Shown in pieces: positions 1-14,700 of a DNA stretch of 37,248 bases. A program made the position numbers and the translations under genes. Source of the DNA: Intoshia linei (taxonomy: Eukaryota > Orthonectida > Rhopaluridae); assembly GCA_001642005.1 (NCBI GenBank), contig LWCA01000239.1, forward strand, positions 1 through 37,248, given 5' to 3'. Each line of letters opens with the position of its first letter. Position 1 is the stretch's first letter. The notes beneath the pieces are model-generated. The model was not told the origin of the DNA. It ran no database searches and was given only the letters and a program-made list of their open reading frames with translations.

Positions 1-730
1 AGTTGCATTTAACAAATCTTATAAGCAACAACTTTTTAACCCAAAATAATAAATCCAATTTTACTAACCCTTAATGGAAAAATTCATTTTTACAGAATGG
101 TTTGAGAAAAATCTTGAATTTTTTCATAAATGTTTTATATTTCATGTTTCCTTTGGAGTCCAAAAAAAATAAATATTTTGATATTGGAGTCCGTAAACAC
201 TGTGAATCGGGCCACTAAATAGATATTAAGTAATAACATTTTGACACATCAGTAATTTCGGATTTTGACCAGGAATATATGGATTTCAGAGGTTTAATTT
301 TTTTCTAAATTAACTATCACAAGTCTTTTTTCAAATTCTAATATTTTTTATTTCAAAATTAATTGATAGTTTGAGCTTCTTTCAGGAAAAACTGCAGCTC
401 TAGAATCTAGAAAAACTACCAAAATTTGTTTTTGAAAATGCAGGGCTGTTTTCTAAATAAATGGTTAGAAACACATTTTTAGTAAATTAATATAAGGATT
501 TATATTTTTCAAACATATAGTGAATGTTGCAACATAATCCTTTTTTCAGTAACATTAAAATATTTTTAAATTGTTTAAAAATTTATAATTGTTTAGAAAA
601 CAAAAATACAGTGTTTATTACATCTTTTCCAATAAACATTTCAAAAACTTTCAAAATTTCTTTTGAAATGATTGAAAATTAAATTCAGTACAGATGTATA
701 TGAAGAGAGCAAAGCAAACAAGTTAAAAAT
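1..730. other. Intergenic, no gene seen
   Basis: AT-rich sequence downstream of the minus-strand SPCS2 gene. I see no exon with coherent phase on either strand. A minus-strand AATAAA (plus-strand TTTATT near 614-619) lies about 115 bp past the SPCS2 stop and could serve as its polyadenylation signal. Confidence 0.5.
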
Positions 731-1441
731 TTAATTTTCATTAAACTTTTTCAAAACAATATTAATAGCAGTCTCAAGATTATTATTGACTAAATAACCA
801 TCTGAAGTAAAGACGGAACCAATGGACTTTTGAATGTTAAATGTTTGAATTGATTTATCCTTGAGATTTTGCTGTTGAATGGTTAATATGATTTGATTTT
901 TTAGCCTAATGTTAAATGTTAAATATACCAGGATATGATTGTAAATTAAAAATTACGTTTTAAGAGTTGAAGAAACCTTCACCCAAGTATTCTTTAAAGT
1001 ACCACGATAAACAACTCCCTTTTCCACATAATCACCCAATAAATAATATAAACCAATTGATACACCGTATCTAAAGAAATCATTTAATTGGTAAAAAAAA
1101 TAAAAAACCCAATACAACAGGTATAAAACGTAATTTTCATGTCATTCATTTTATAGATATAGTGTAATCCACACAATAATCCCATCAAACATACTGCCAG
1201 AGTTCCAAAAAACAATTTGACATCCGTATAAAAATGAATTTGTTGATATTTATTTTCATTTAATACCTGAAATGTTTGAATGTAATAAAAAATTTGAAAT
1301 AAAACTATACCTTGACAATGCAATCGTCGATAGAATTCTTGACTTCAGATGAACTCCAAATGTTGATGGGATTCTAAAGTGATTTTATGAATTGTAATGT
1401 CAAACTTGAAATGTTACCTCTTCTATAATTTCAGCGTTCAT
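731..1441 (-). CDS. SPCS2: Signal peptidase complex subunit 2
   Basis: A small membrane subunit of the ER signal peptidase complex, which removes signal peptides from secretory proteins. Five exons on the minus strand: 1418-1441, 1311-1373, 1109-1266, 957-1070 and 731-905. All junctions are GT-AG and keep frame, giving 177 residues (human is about 226). Hallmarks seen: SSSEVKNSIDDCIVK near the start (family: IKNSLDDAVKK), then HFYTDVKLFFGTLAV leading into the first membrane span, a second span, VEKG before WVKVSSTLK (family: W..SSSLK), and a C-terminal soluble part with SIGSVFTSDGYLV. The four introns are only 38-51 nt. The first ATG is 103 bp from the ATG of the divergent TFIIB-like gene. 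The N-terminus is shorter than in vertebrates. Identification rests on the pattern along the whole length and is strong. Confidence 0.88.
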
Positions 1442-1544
1442 TTTTTGTTGTTTGACAAAAAAGTTCAGTTTGATATAAACAAATATATCTTAGTTTATCA
1501 TTGTAGTCATAGTTTATTTCCTTTTTCATAAATTTTGAAGTGGG
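1442..1544. promoter_or_regulatory. Shared bidirectional promoter interval
   Basis: The start codons of SPCS2 (minus) and the TFIIB-like gene (plus) are separated by only 103 bp, so both promoters must lie in or overlap this interval unless 5' exons are missing. I do not see a clear TATA box or initiator that can be assigned. Confidence 0.45.
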
Positions 1545-2788
1545 ATGAATTGTACTTATTGTAATGAACAAGTTTCCGGTTCTATTTGTAATAGTTGTGG
1601 ATTAATATTGGACGATACTCCAGAGTTTGTTCAGGGTTATGTGGCAAAGAGTAATGAGATTGAAGTTGAAGAAAATAGAATTTCAAAATTTTTATCAACT
1701 TTTATTGGTACATTTTATTTATTTTTATAACTACATTGTACAGTATTTATAAATTTTTTTTGATATTTTAACATTTAGACACTGTATCAGGAGACCTGGG
1801 AATTTCAATCCAAATTAAACAAAAAATTAGTTCGTATGCTATCAAATACTACAACGAACAACCAAATAAAACATTAAACTCGGAAAAAATGGCTCTTATT
1901 TTATCACTTGTTGTATTAGTGAGTCGTTCTTTTAACAATATCAACCAATTTTTGCTAAAAGATTTGTCTAATCAATACAACGTTGATTATGGACTCTGCA
2001 TTAAGATGAAAAATAAAATTTTCGCGAAATTTAGTTCACTGTATTCTCAAGTAACATTGGTTGAACGAGCTTCAATTATTCTATACAGTATGAACCAAAA
2101 ACTTCCACATCCTTTCGCCTACCAAACTGTAAATTTTGTCGGAATGTACACTGACTCGTTTAATCTTGATGGAAAATATAGAGATTATATAATTTCAGCC
2201 TGTTCATTTGTCATTTGGAAATATTATCAATTGGACGAATCACGACACTTACATGTAATTCAAGAACGAGATATAATTTGTAAATCCATGAAAATGGAAT
2301 TGCGTCATTTTTGTTTAAAATTTAATCTTAGATATACTCAAACTGGTACCAAACCAAGATTTGAACAATTGGAAAAATATTTACTTATTTTATACAGACA
2401 GTTTCCTTGGGTCACTGAAAATTGCTCAGTTCACGAAATGTATTTCAATTTAAACTTGGTTATTAAGCATTGGAATATTATTATACTTTGTTACAAAAAC
2501 AATATTTTTAAAAAGAATACTAAAAAAATTGATGTTAGAGTTTATACTAAACCTACAGGTCGTAAAACTGTTGAATCTGTCGTTAAATATTTTAAAGACA
2601 ACCAAAATTCGTCTTTAGGTGGCTTTGAATCTAAAAGCTTATATAGTAATGTTTTAAAAAGTGCAATTAATCGAGATCTCGACAAAGAAGAACTTGAAGA
2701 TGATGATATGTTGGGAGATGATATTGAAATGTATTTGTACGATAACGATGAAAATGAGTACTCCACTTTGATAGAAAATACAATATAG
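1545..2788 (+). CDS. TFIIB-related factor, possibly BRF2-like
   Basis: Two exons, 1545-1707 and 1779-2788, joined in phase across a 71-nt intron to give 390 residues. The N-terminus is a compact zinc ribbon (Cys3, Cys6, Cys14, Cys17, then Gly), as in TFIIB, BRF and TAF1B/Rrn7 proteins, though the spacing between Cys pairs (7) is much shorter than the usual 15-17. Two all-helical stretches follow that fit cyclin-like repeats: one around IKYYNEQPNKTLNSEKMALI and one around YRDYIISACSFVIWKYY. The C-terminus is very acidic (EELEDDDMLGDDIEMYLYD), resembling the DSEIEQYL element near the BRF2 end. Such factors recruit RNA polymerase I or III to promoters in the nucleus. BRF2 is my best guess; BRF1, TAF1B or a divergent TFIIB remain possible. 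The minus-strand ORF across 2542-2766 is a shadow. Confidence 0.55.
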
Positions 2789-5700
2789 TCTGGTTTAAAT
2801 TATGTCATTGTAAGGTCGATTCATTATATTAATCAAGATACCCAAAGAAATATTTGAATTAACATTTTGTCAATATTATAGATTTCATTAAATTAGCAAA
2901 TATATTGTATTTAAGAGTTTATTTAATTTAATTTTTTATCTCTCAACTTATTTCAGAGAGGACATTAGCTAACCCAGGGATTCTCAATCTTTTTTGAACC
3001 ATCGTCTCCCAAATTAAAAATATTTAATTTTTGCAAGATTATCTCCTACTAAAACATTTATTACGCACACTTTAATAATAACTATAAACTTTTAGCGCAT
3101 CGAGTTGTCTTTGTCTTGTATTTTAATCTCTTGACTTTAATAATTTAAGAAAAATTAAAGTTTCATTTCTTGAATGTAATATATGAGGAAATTATAATAT
3201 CAATTAGAAAATGATTTTATTCTAAAAAAAAATCGTCCGGGTTTGAGAATTCTTGCAATAACCCAAGGGGTTTATTACAAAAATGGCTTATAATGCTACT
3301 TATTATTTACAAACTTGTCAATATAATTTTTATCCAACCTTGAAAGAGATTAGCCATTGATACTCAACTTTTTTACACGCCTTGAAGCAGTTTTTGTTTA
3401 TCAATGGTAAGTAGTATATTTAAAGTTATTTCTTATAAAACCAATTTGAAATCAGTTTGTACATAATCTTCATGGGCACGAAATACTTTCTTTAATTACG
3501 ATTTGTATAGAATAGCGAATATATCCTCTAATTAGCCATTAGAAATGAGGGACAGTAAAATGAAATAGCCCAGATCAATATTTCACAAAAACAAATTTAA
3601 GTAAATCATGTGTGTTTTGACTTGGGCCCGAGCCGTAAGTCAATATTTGTTTCCACAACCGTTGCGTCTCTACCAAACACTCTCAAGGTTGTTGAAAAAA
3701 TTGATTCAATTGAAAACATCAGAATTATAAACTAAACTTTATAATTGACAACTTGTACATTATTTTTAAGGTTGGCAACATGTTAGGTTTAATTTAATTT
3801 TAAGTTTATTAATTAAAAAATGTCTGTATACGATGAAAATATCAAAAATAGGTAAAAATTTATCTTTTTGTGATGTAATTATGTTTAGGAATGAAATGTG
3901 CGATAAAGCAAATTTTGTAAAATTTAAATTTAAGTACTGTATTGATTGTAATTAATAGATTCAAGGGGATGAATGGAACTATACAGTAGCTCATGCCAGT
4001 AAAGTAGCTGGCTATTCTACAGCATTACATTTACAAATGGAAGCCAAAATAGCATCAAAGGTGATTTTTTACATTGATTCTTTTTGTGGGCCACCAGAAT
4101 GATTTATGTCCTGGGGCATGGTCCGGTACGTAAAAAATCCATCAAATTACAGGTCAAAAATAGGGCACTATGCATGCCCTGCCCGTTCCTGTTTGTCCGT
4201 AATTTAAAGGGTCAAAATTAATGATTGTACAGGGAAAAAAATCGGGACAAAATTCCCGGGATTTCCCAAAAAAAATTGAGACATAACTGTATTTGATTTA
4301 TGTTTGTTATTACTATGAAAATATGATTATATTATAATATTTTAAATTTACCATTTCAAAAATCCCACCACTAATAAAATTTAATTAAAAATAGCATTTC
4401 AAGCTCTCATGGACAAAATATTCTTTTTTCCAATACATTTTTTAAAAACCCTTTATTCAAACCACAAATTACTAACGCTTAAGGGAATTATCCTCTGTTT
4501 TCAATATTATTTTGAAAAATATTATGAGTTGTTACGAACTGGAACGCTATCATCAAGATTGTTAAAATTAAAGGAAGCTTTTATGACCGTTCAACCTACA
4601 TCAACACAAAATGAAAGAAATTTCTCTACTGCTTCTAATTTCGTTACAAAAGGTTGAACGCGTTTAAAAGACGAATCTATCAATATTTTGTGTGTTTTGA
4701 AACACTTTATCAACAATCTAAAATATATAAATTTTTTTTAATTAAATTTGTAAATTTCAATCTAGATTCGTGTTATTTCAATTAATTATTAAAATATAAT
4801 TCAAAATTCATTTTTAATTTATTTTATTGATAGTTTATTTTCATTGTATTCAAATTGTTAGCAATTTTATTAATTAATAATTACACAGTCCAACAAAACA
4901 ATACCTTTTTTTTTAAATAAATAAGTTACATTTAGTGCACTTGGAAGATATTTTTATTATGAGCAAAATGGCGAAATCAGTTTTTCTGCATGACTTGCAG
5001 ATATTTTTTTAAAAACACTTTAAGTTTGAAAAAATACCTAAAATGGGCATATTTGAAGGTCATTAAAAATGTTAAATAAAGTAGATATATGTAGTATTAC
5101 ACAAGACAACATTTTTACAGTTTAAAAAAAAATTCTGCTAAATTTTATTTTAAATGATAGACATGTATTGACAATTAATTAACTTATATAACATAAGCTT
5201 ATCATTTTTCCATTTTAAAATTAAAATAAAATTTTATGTTCAGACCCAGAAATCCCGATTTAACAGATAGTGTCCATTATTTGGTATTTAATACAGTGTT
5301 TCTCTGTCTTTTCGCTTGTGCGTGCCGCGAAAATGCAACAATATTTTGATGTATCGATAAATGTGGTAGTTTATATTAAAATTTAACACAGTGTGTTATT
5401 ATAACACAATGGTGGTTGAATTTCTATAAAATGGGATTTTCGTAAATATTTCATCAAATTAAATTTTTAAAATTTTATGCATATTTTTCAGGTATCAGTA
5501 AAAATGATGCGAACCGGTACCGGTCTGCAAACCAGCCGCTAATATTATTTGATAATTTATTTTTAGGTAAAAAGATTGGGAGGTTTGGCGTCCTCAAATA
5601 TTTTGTATCAAGATGTAACTGGAAAATTGAGTACCGTCGATTTTGAAGATATTCTGAATGGTAAAATTAAATTAATTAACATGTAAATTATACTGAAATA

Positions 5701-8700
5701 TTTAGTGCAAAATGAAAATTTATATAACAATTAATGGTTAATTAAAACTATCATAAATATCTTCATTTATTAATTTTTCCGCAATACTTTTTTTTGGAGG
5801 CAAATTTCTTTGAATGGAATTAGTAAACCCTGATGGACAATCGTAAATATCGTTATACTTCATATTTGTGTTCATACGAGACATACGGTTATTTATAATG
5901 GCTTCATCATCAGATAATGCTGATTCGCGTATATTTATTGCATTTTTATGTATATAATCTTTATTTTCAACGATGACTTCCATTGAATTCATTAAATTTA
6001 ATCGATTTTCTACACTTTTTTTTTTTTCGGGTTTAGCCGGAATTATACTCATTCGTTTACTTTCCCGTTTCGTGTATCCATTAGCGTTCGTTTTTTTCAA
6101 AAAAATGTCATTTTCTTTATTTATTATTGCTCTATTATTTGTATTTATAAAATTGTATCTTGATACACGTCTTGTATCAATGTCGTTGAATGTTTGAAAG
6201 CTGTTTCTATATGTCACTTTTTGGATTTCATTTGATAGTGTAAATATTACCGTCGGAATGTTCACCATTTGTTCTAAAATATATTTTAATTATAATAATA
6301 TCACACAAAATCTTTTGTATAATATTATACATTATACCAGTATTTCCCAAATGGGGGGCTACAGAGTCTGAGGGGTCGCAGATTTAAGAAAAATTTTAAA
6401 ATTAAATTTGAATTTTTAACATTAATTTGATTTAGTATTTGATATTTAATTAATATATTCTTGAAATTTGGATTAATTTTGGATTATAATAAATTCAAAT
6501 GTTATTAACCCTTACGAGACAATAACACGTATATATACAAAAAGAACAATCATAAATGTATAATTGTTTGTATACTAGGGTGTCAACCATATTAAAGAAT
6601 GATTTATAACGAAAATAAAACCAGTAATATTAAAAGATAACATTTTTTTAATCGCTGTTATAATATAGATATTCTCTATTTATACAGTCATGTTTATATT
6701 TGATATAGTCATGTTTGCATTTAATATGGTCATATTTGAATTTAATATAGTCATTATATTTATTATTAGTTATAGTAATTATGACTATATCAAATACAAA
6801 CATGACTATATAAATAGAGAACGTCTATAATATAATAAACGTATTCACTATTTTGTGCTAATTGATCTTTTCTAAAATTATTTGTATACTGTTAGAGGAG
6901 TCGTCAATATATTTTTTTGTGAATCACTGCATTATACCATAAGAAAGTCCTTAAAATTCTGGACAAGAAAAATAAATAAATATTATTGGGTAATAGGGGA
7001 ACAAATCTGTCAAAATTGACCTGGAAAATTAAAAAAATGGTCAAAATATCATAGTGATATTTTAATTATATCCATCCTATAGATTTTATAGTTACAAACA
7101 CAAATTTAAACAAATAAACGTGATAGTGTCAATTTTAACGATTTTTGTAAAAATTTCAATTTTGTATATGGGTAGTATAGTCGAAAGATGACTTAAAAAA
7201 TTGTTTTACTTTAACATTTTTAAGTTGTCTGTTAATCTAACCTTGGAGCCCACATGGCATATGTAGAATCTAATATCAGAATTTAAAGTAGATTATATGT
7301 TCTGAAAAATGTTATAAAATTTATTTCCAAGTTTGGATTGTATTATAAAAAACAAAGGTATAAGTGTAATTGTTGAGTTATCCGGTTCAGAGAATTCCGC
7401 TTTATCTTGTACCAGTGTTTCCCAATCTTTTTTACTACATTACCCTTATTATAGTACTTGTTTTAAAATTAAATTAAAATGTTTTACAAAATAGTAAAAT
7501 AAAGGGGAAATTGTTTTTTTGACCCTGAAGGACTCAAGGTTAAAAAATTATATTCCATACGCTACTGTGCATGCGACACAAAAAAATAAAAAAATTCGTA
7601 TTTTTTAGAACAAATTTCGCGATTTTGCAACCTTTTTTAAAAAATTAAAAAGCATGTACTATGGTAAAAAAATAATAAAATAATTTTGAAGTGCAATTAG
7701 ATGTCTAAATATTTTAATATTGTCGTTCAACTATGCTTAATTAGTTTCAAAACAATAAAATATATATAATAGCTTATCTATTTACAGACAAATCTTATTT
7801 GAAGTAGTTATGTGTAGAACCCATTCATAATTACTAAATTTAAAGACATTGGGAACATGCTTATTGAAATTGTATATTTTATCAATTAATGTGTAACAAT
7901 TTCTAGACGTTCATTTCAATTTTTGTTATTTTGATTAATTGATAATAATATTTGTTAACAGTTGTAGGTAATTTATTGCGATAAATGACTTTGTATTCTG
8001 ATAAAATATTCAGCCCACACATTTTATGATGAAAACGGACGTGGAGAATAGATTGGATCGTAAGACTAACCTACTATTCAAAATTAATGGGATTTATTGG
8101 ATTAAATTATGCAATTAAAATTTTACATTGATGATAGCAAGCAGTGATGTTTAAATAATAAGGTTTGATTACAGGATCAGGCTAATTTTTATTTGTTTGT
8201 ATATAGGGGCCCAATGTTGGTTATCAACCACCATAGAGACAACTAATTATCGACTTTTAAGGATCAATGGTATAATACGGTTATGATATAATTGAATAAG
8301 TTATTTGAATATTAAAAAATACCGAATGTTGGGTTGATGTATTTATCAGATATTGAAATGTTTTTATGGCATAGCTTCCCAAGAATAATGAGCCATTGGG
8401 TAAGATCTTCTTGATTTGAGCACCCAAAGGCTATTGTATCGAGTAATTTATCATTGTTTATATTGTGTTTGCCTAAATGTGCAGATGAACCACCACGCCT
8501 TATAGTTTTTGCTAGTCGTTTACTTTTATTTACATTGGATTTAGCGAATTGATTTTGATTAAAAGATATATAAAAAACGTGAGCACATTCTTTACGAAGT
8601 GCACTAATTTCTACAGAATTGTATCTATTTATAGGTACGTCAAATGCGTTCTCAATTGCCACACATTCTAAAAGACGTAGGTCAATTTGCCTTTTATGTA

Positions 8701-11700
8701 GTTTCAAGGATTCTAATTTTAAATGTACGACTGGTTTTTTGTGAGTTTTAGGTCTATATATTACAATTTCAGCTATGCATTTTTCGGTTACCTAAATTAC
8801 ATAAAATTAACCATATAGTTTAACAGCTAGATACGAATCACATCATGTAATTATGGTGAACAGTAAAATGGTCGATTTCCAACATTTATTTTAAAATATA
8901 ACTAATGCTTCATTATACATTATTTTTATCAAAAGAAAAAACTAGAGCTACAGGGACTAGGAGTTTCCGATTCTTCATTCTTTTTAAGCGTCGTTTATTC
9001 CTTAAATTTTAAATACTAATATATCCCAATTTATCTATTTATATAATTGTTATTATTTTAATAGTTTGTATGTAATGATTTTTGATCAAAAATTATTCAA
9101 GCTTCTCTTTGACTTGTGACGGAAAAATGAATTCAACCAATGCTATAAGAAATGGTCACACAAATAGGTTGGTGATATTTGAAGTATAATTATGTATGTA
9201 ATATGAATTAATATTGTAGCTACATTTCAATTATTGTAGATATCACACTATTTAAATCAAAAAAAATATAAAATTGGTTTATAATTTCAAATGACGACAA
9301 TTACATGCTTGTCATTAACCAAAATTTTTTTTGAAGTGATAAATGAAAACTAATTTTTTCTTGTCACTATTTAAAATTTTTTAAAATCTTCATTCATCAA
9401 GATTAGTATTTTAAAACTAAAATGACAAATTGAATTTTCTTAGGTTAGTTTAATACTGATTAATTGACATCAGTGTATTCACGTTTTGCAAAATAACATC
9501 GGTTGGAAACCCTGATTACTTACGGGAAAAATTGAATAAAATAAAAATTTAATGGCTTACGCAATACTTTCGGAAAAATTTTCTTTTAAACTTGACACTA
9601 TATAAAATTGATTTGTAAATTATCAAACCGTCTTCTTCAAAATTCATTTTGTTTCAAATACATTATTTTATAATTTGTCTTGATATTTACTGATATTTAA
9701 GTTAATTTTTGTTTATTTAGTTAGGGATAATACGCATAAGTAAAGTACTATTTAATTTCAAGTAACTATTTTTTAAGTGTAATTTTCACATTTGTTGAGG
9801 GTTTTTTATGTATTTATATCATTTGAATCTCTAAAATATAATGTATATTTAGTTTTTAAGTTAACCTGGCTAATGGACGAATTTTGTTTTGTCGTTTCAT
9901 TGAAAAGCAATATTTGGGGTTGTTTTGATTGCGAATATAATCATAGGTAGATATTTTGTTGAAATCTAAGTTAAAATTAAAGTTAAAAATTTACCCACAT
10001 ATTATACATTTTAGTATAACTTCTTTTTATGTCACTATTTTAGATTAAATCTCAAAATCTCAAATGCACTATTTTACTTAGAAGTAAATACTAAAACATA
10101 CATTTACAGTTAAAATTTGTTACGGCGTGACGCGCAAAAAATACGATAAAATTTGAACATCTGTTTTTTGATTATTCTTGTGAATATTAATTAATTGAGG
10201 TTGTGTAATAGATTGAATAGTCATAATAGAACCTAGTTAACAATTATTTACGAAATTCAAACAAATCTATTATTGTAATTAGACTATAAATTCGGTTCAA
10301 AATACGCATACAATATTACGGCGTTACAAATTGAATTTATTATTTACGTTATACATTTATAATATTAATAAATGTATAATAATGTAATATAACCACAAAA
10401 CGGTGATTCACCTTTATGTTCTAATAAATCAACAATTTAATTAACATTAATAAAAATATAATTCGAATTAACAACAATCATTATATATTTTAATTAATTT
10501 CATTAACTAATTGTTTGTTACAATTGTAACAATTACAATTATAATAATTGTTAATTAGTAAATGTTTTTAAATTCTAACCACATTATTTTTACGCACATC
10601 TGATAGTTTAATTTTCTCAACATTACCATGTACTCAGTACATTGTACTGTTATAATGTTACGTCAACATTGGCGTATTTATGATGCATTCCTTTTGAGAA
10701 TGTATTTTTAAATATAGTATATTTATTTTTTTATGTCAGAATTTCTTAATTGAGCCTTAATATTAAATTTTATATAATAGTTTTGTAATATCATGAAAAT
10801 ATACGATTTAAAGTAACAAATAACAGTAAAAAAAATTATGGTAACATATAACTTAAATTTACCGTTTGTTTAATTTATTTATGATAATCGCTCTAATATA
10901 TAATAATGTAATAGATTAAGGTTTAAAATAAAATCAATGTAAAGAAATGTGTTTTATAAATGGAATGTGTGAAAGGATAGATTATATATTAAACCTTATG
11001 TAAATATCCTACTTTTCTTAACCTTAGAAAACCACTACAAAATTTAAAGTAAATAGATTTTTTTTCTCTTAGGATTAAATTACATGGAATATTTGGATTA
11101 ATGTATCTAAATGTCCAGTTATTAAGTTTAGTCAGAATCATATTTTTTTAAAGTTTGATACATTTCAATTTATCCTTATTTCAAGGTGTCACAAATTATT
11201 TTAATTTTAAATTTAAATTATATCAGCGATTATTGCCTTAGATAACACATTAACCCACAGGTTAATTAATTTTTTTGGTAAACACAATTCATTTAAATAT
11301 TTAAATCCTAAACTATCAGCGATTTTTACTTAAAATCAACTAAATGTTGTTAATATTCGTATTCAATGACATTTCTATAAAATTTAAAATCACGTTAACG
11401 ACATGGAAAGAATTTAATTTATTTCGACGTCACAGTTTCAATTGAAATATCACAAGTTTCTTAATAGTGTCAAATTTAGTACAACTTAGTTATGGACTCT
11501 ATGATTCAATTTATCAACCATTTTTCCAAAAAATTATAGGTAACATAGTAAATCTTTAAATTTATGTTTTTCTAATCTTTTTCACGTTCACGTTTAGGAA
11601 AATTACAAAATGTCACATTCTAAAATAAATTTGGCAGCCTCTTATAATTTAAAAAAATTTTGTAATTAAGATTACAAATTTGTAAATGTGCTACCCATCT

Positions 11701-14700
11701 CTTATTTGGGTCTTACTTTAGGCTAAATCAACTCTTTATATATTTAGTGAAAATGGACTATTCACACTTTAATATCATATTTTATAATTTACATTATTAT
11801 TGTTAATAGTAAAATAATAAAAATTTTTGTTACTCATTTTTTCAAATTAAAAAAATTAAACTTACATAAAAATATATGAAAATGTAGTAATTGCATTAGT
11901 AGCACGTATATGATTGATGATACTATTAAATGTATAATACTAAATATCAGCCAATTTATCTTTGGAACGGATACGTAAAATATATGCCACGTTTCTAAAT
12001 ATAAATTAAATGATATAGTAATAATACGTACCGTCTTGGTGGTTCAAATAGGCATAGTAAGGTCGATTAAAATAACCGATAAACAAAATTATATGAATGA
12101 TAATAATAAATGTTAAACCTAATGTGGTAATTACAATGTTTAGAAAAAAGTATCTAAAATAAATTTTATAAGATTTAACCCAGAATAACAGTGATACAAT
12201 TTATAGTACCAATTTCATACCTTAAAAAAACGAACCAAACATACATATATAATATATATGTATATTCTACAATATTTCAGTTGATAATATAGAAATGGGT
12301 TATTCATTTATTGGTGGAAAAGGTTGGAAACCACATAACTACTTATAAAAAAAGAGTTGATATATTAAAATGTTTCTATTTTTCTAAAATTTACTGAGAC
12401 AGTATGATAACTTCCAAGTCGGAATTTCTAAGAACCTATTATTAATTCTGAAATTTTCAGATTTTTTTTTAGTTTTTGTAACTGAATGAATGAATGGTAC
12501 CACTTAACATGTACCTGTAATTTCTACCTCCGATACAGTTATTTAACCAGTAACAATGATGGTCGAAATTTACTATACATTTGTTACAAGCTCTGCAATG
12601 TTTAGTTTTTTGATTTGTGCTAGGATAAATATTACAAAATAGTAGAAAGTAAGAATTTACATTCTCGATTGGCAAATTTTACAAATCATGGTGGAATCAC
12701 CCCTAGTTCCAACTAGTGGGTCAATGGGATCGATGCAACTAGCAATAAAGTGGGTGATTGTGTAACAAATCATCATCAAAATTGTGATCTAGTCAAATAA
12801 TTGTATTGAAACTAATTCAAAATTACCGTCATAAAAATACTGTATTCTACAATTGGCATACCCGGTAAAATAGCGCATATTGTGCTTGTAGTAATATACA
12901 AAAATACACACCAAGAACAAATTTGCAGTGGATGCAATGGCAGTTCCAGGCCATTTTTGCGAGTCTCTTTCATAAATTTTATACCTAGTGTTTTTGGATA
13001 GTATATGATCACTTGCTTTATAATAGTTTTGTAATACAAATTTATCAAAATGGATTTTTGTGAAAGACTATGGTTGCTTATAAATAAAATATGTTTTATA
13101 AACACACAATATTTAGTTAAATGTAATATAAGTATTTAATTGAGATTTTATAATTGTTAATTTATTGTATTATTTATTTTGTTAAGTAATGTAGAAACGC
13201 ATTGCATTGTTTTCCATGTTATTCTCGGTATACACATTTTTTAATTTATTCAGTATTAGCGATATAAAGGATAATAAAGTTAATAACTAACTTAAGAAAA
13301 TGGTATACCCACATCAAGGTTGAAGAATTATTAATTAATAATAAATATAAATTAATCATTATAATTAAGAGCTATTATACATAATATTTACATCAGGGGT
13401 CGGCAACCAGTGGTCCACAAAATAATTTTGATGGTCCTTTGAGTAAATGTGTAAATTATTTATTTTTAAACTTTTAATCGATTTTTACCATAATTTGCTT
13501 ATTTTAACTCGGAATTTTTAAATCTCACTGGATATTATTTTGTTAAATATATTAGAACCGTTTTTTTTCATTTAAAATTGAAATTTATCATGTATACATT
13601 TTCAAAAACGGGGCTCGTATAATTTTTTGATAAATAAAGAGTGCCTCACGAGATGCAAAAGGTTGCAGATCCCTGATTTACATGGATGTATATACATTTT
13701 TAGTAGTATGTATATTTTGGATGCATGACCCAAATTAACAATTAAGGAGGTAATATATTTTTCAATAAATATTAACGCGCCATTTATTTTTAACAATTGA
13801 TTATTATTGATTATTTTTAACAATTAAATTTTTAATAAAATACATTTGTATGTCAACTTTTTATTTTATTAAAATCAATCGAATCAAATTAGCATCGAAC
13901 TTTGAAAATAAATATTTATCGATTAAATAAATATCGAATTTTGATATAAATAAATAACCAGTGAAATTTTAAATTGATAATAAAATCAATTAATTTATCG
14001 ATTTATTATCATTGTACATAATGTACCAGAACAATATTAAATACTACAAAAATTAGAATTTTGAAATGTATTTCACTTTTACGAAAACATTTATTAATAA
14101 CGAAAACATACACTTCGTTTCATTTAAGTCGATAAAAATCAAAATTGTGACTTTTTGTCTTAGCTTTTGGTGTAGAATTCATGATAAAGGAACTAAAATG
14201 TTAATATAAAATTTTAAATACGTAGTTAGGTACACTATTTGTCCACTGTCGTGATAAGGTCAAATTAAAATTAATTATGTATCATTTTTATTTAATCTTA
14301 TTATATTCTTTGTGGGCTCATTTTGTTTTAATTGGTAAGGTTTATTTTATTATTTTAAACGATGAAATGCTTTTTAAATTTTAAACAGTTCGACCTGGAC
14401 ACATCAGAGCACTGCAGTTTATTACAATTATTATATTTCTAATTACTATAAAAGTAATTATTTTAAAAATGTTTTAACATTGTATCAAATATTTAAATAT
14501 ACATATCGGAATCTTCATAACTGGTTGTATTTTCAAGTGTCTTTAATGTAAAATGGTAAATAATAGATTAAATTAATAAATTATATTTACTTGATTATCA
14601 AAAGTTTCATCTATTGAACTCAATTTGGAACATTTCTCAAATCCTTCATATCGATCACTAATATACAATGATTAATATTATAATATGAGGATCCTTATGA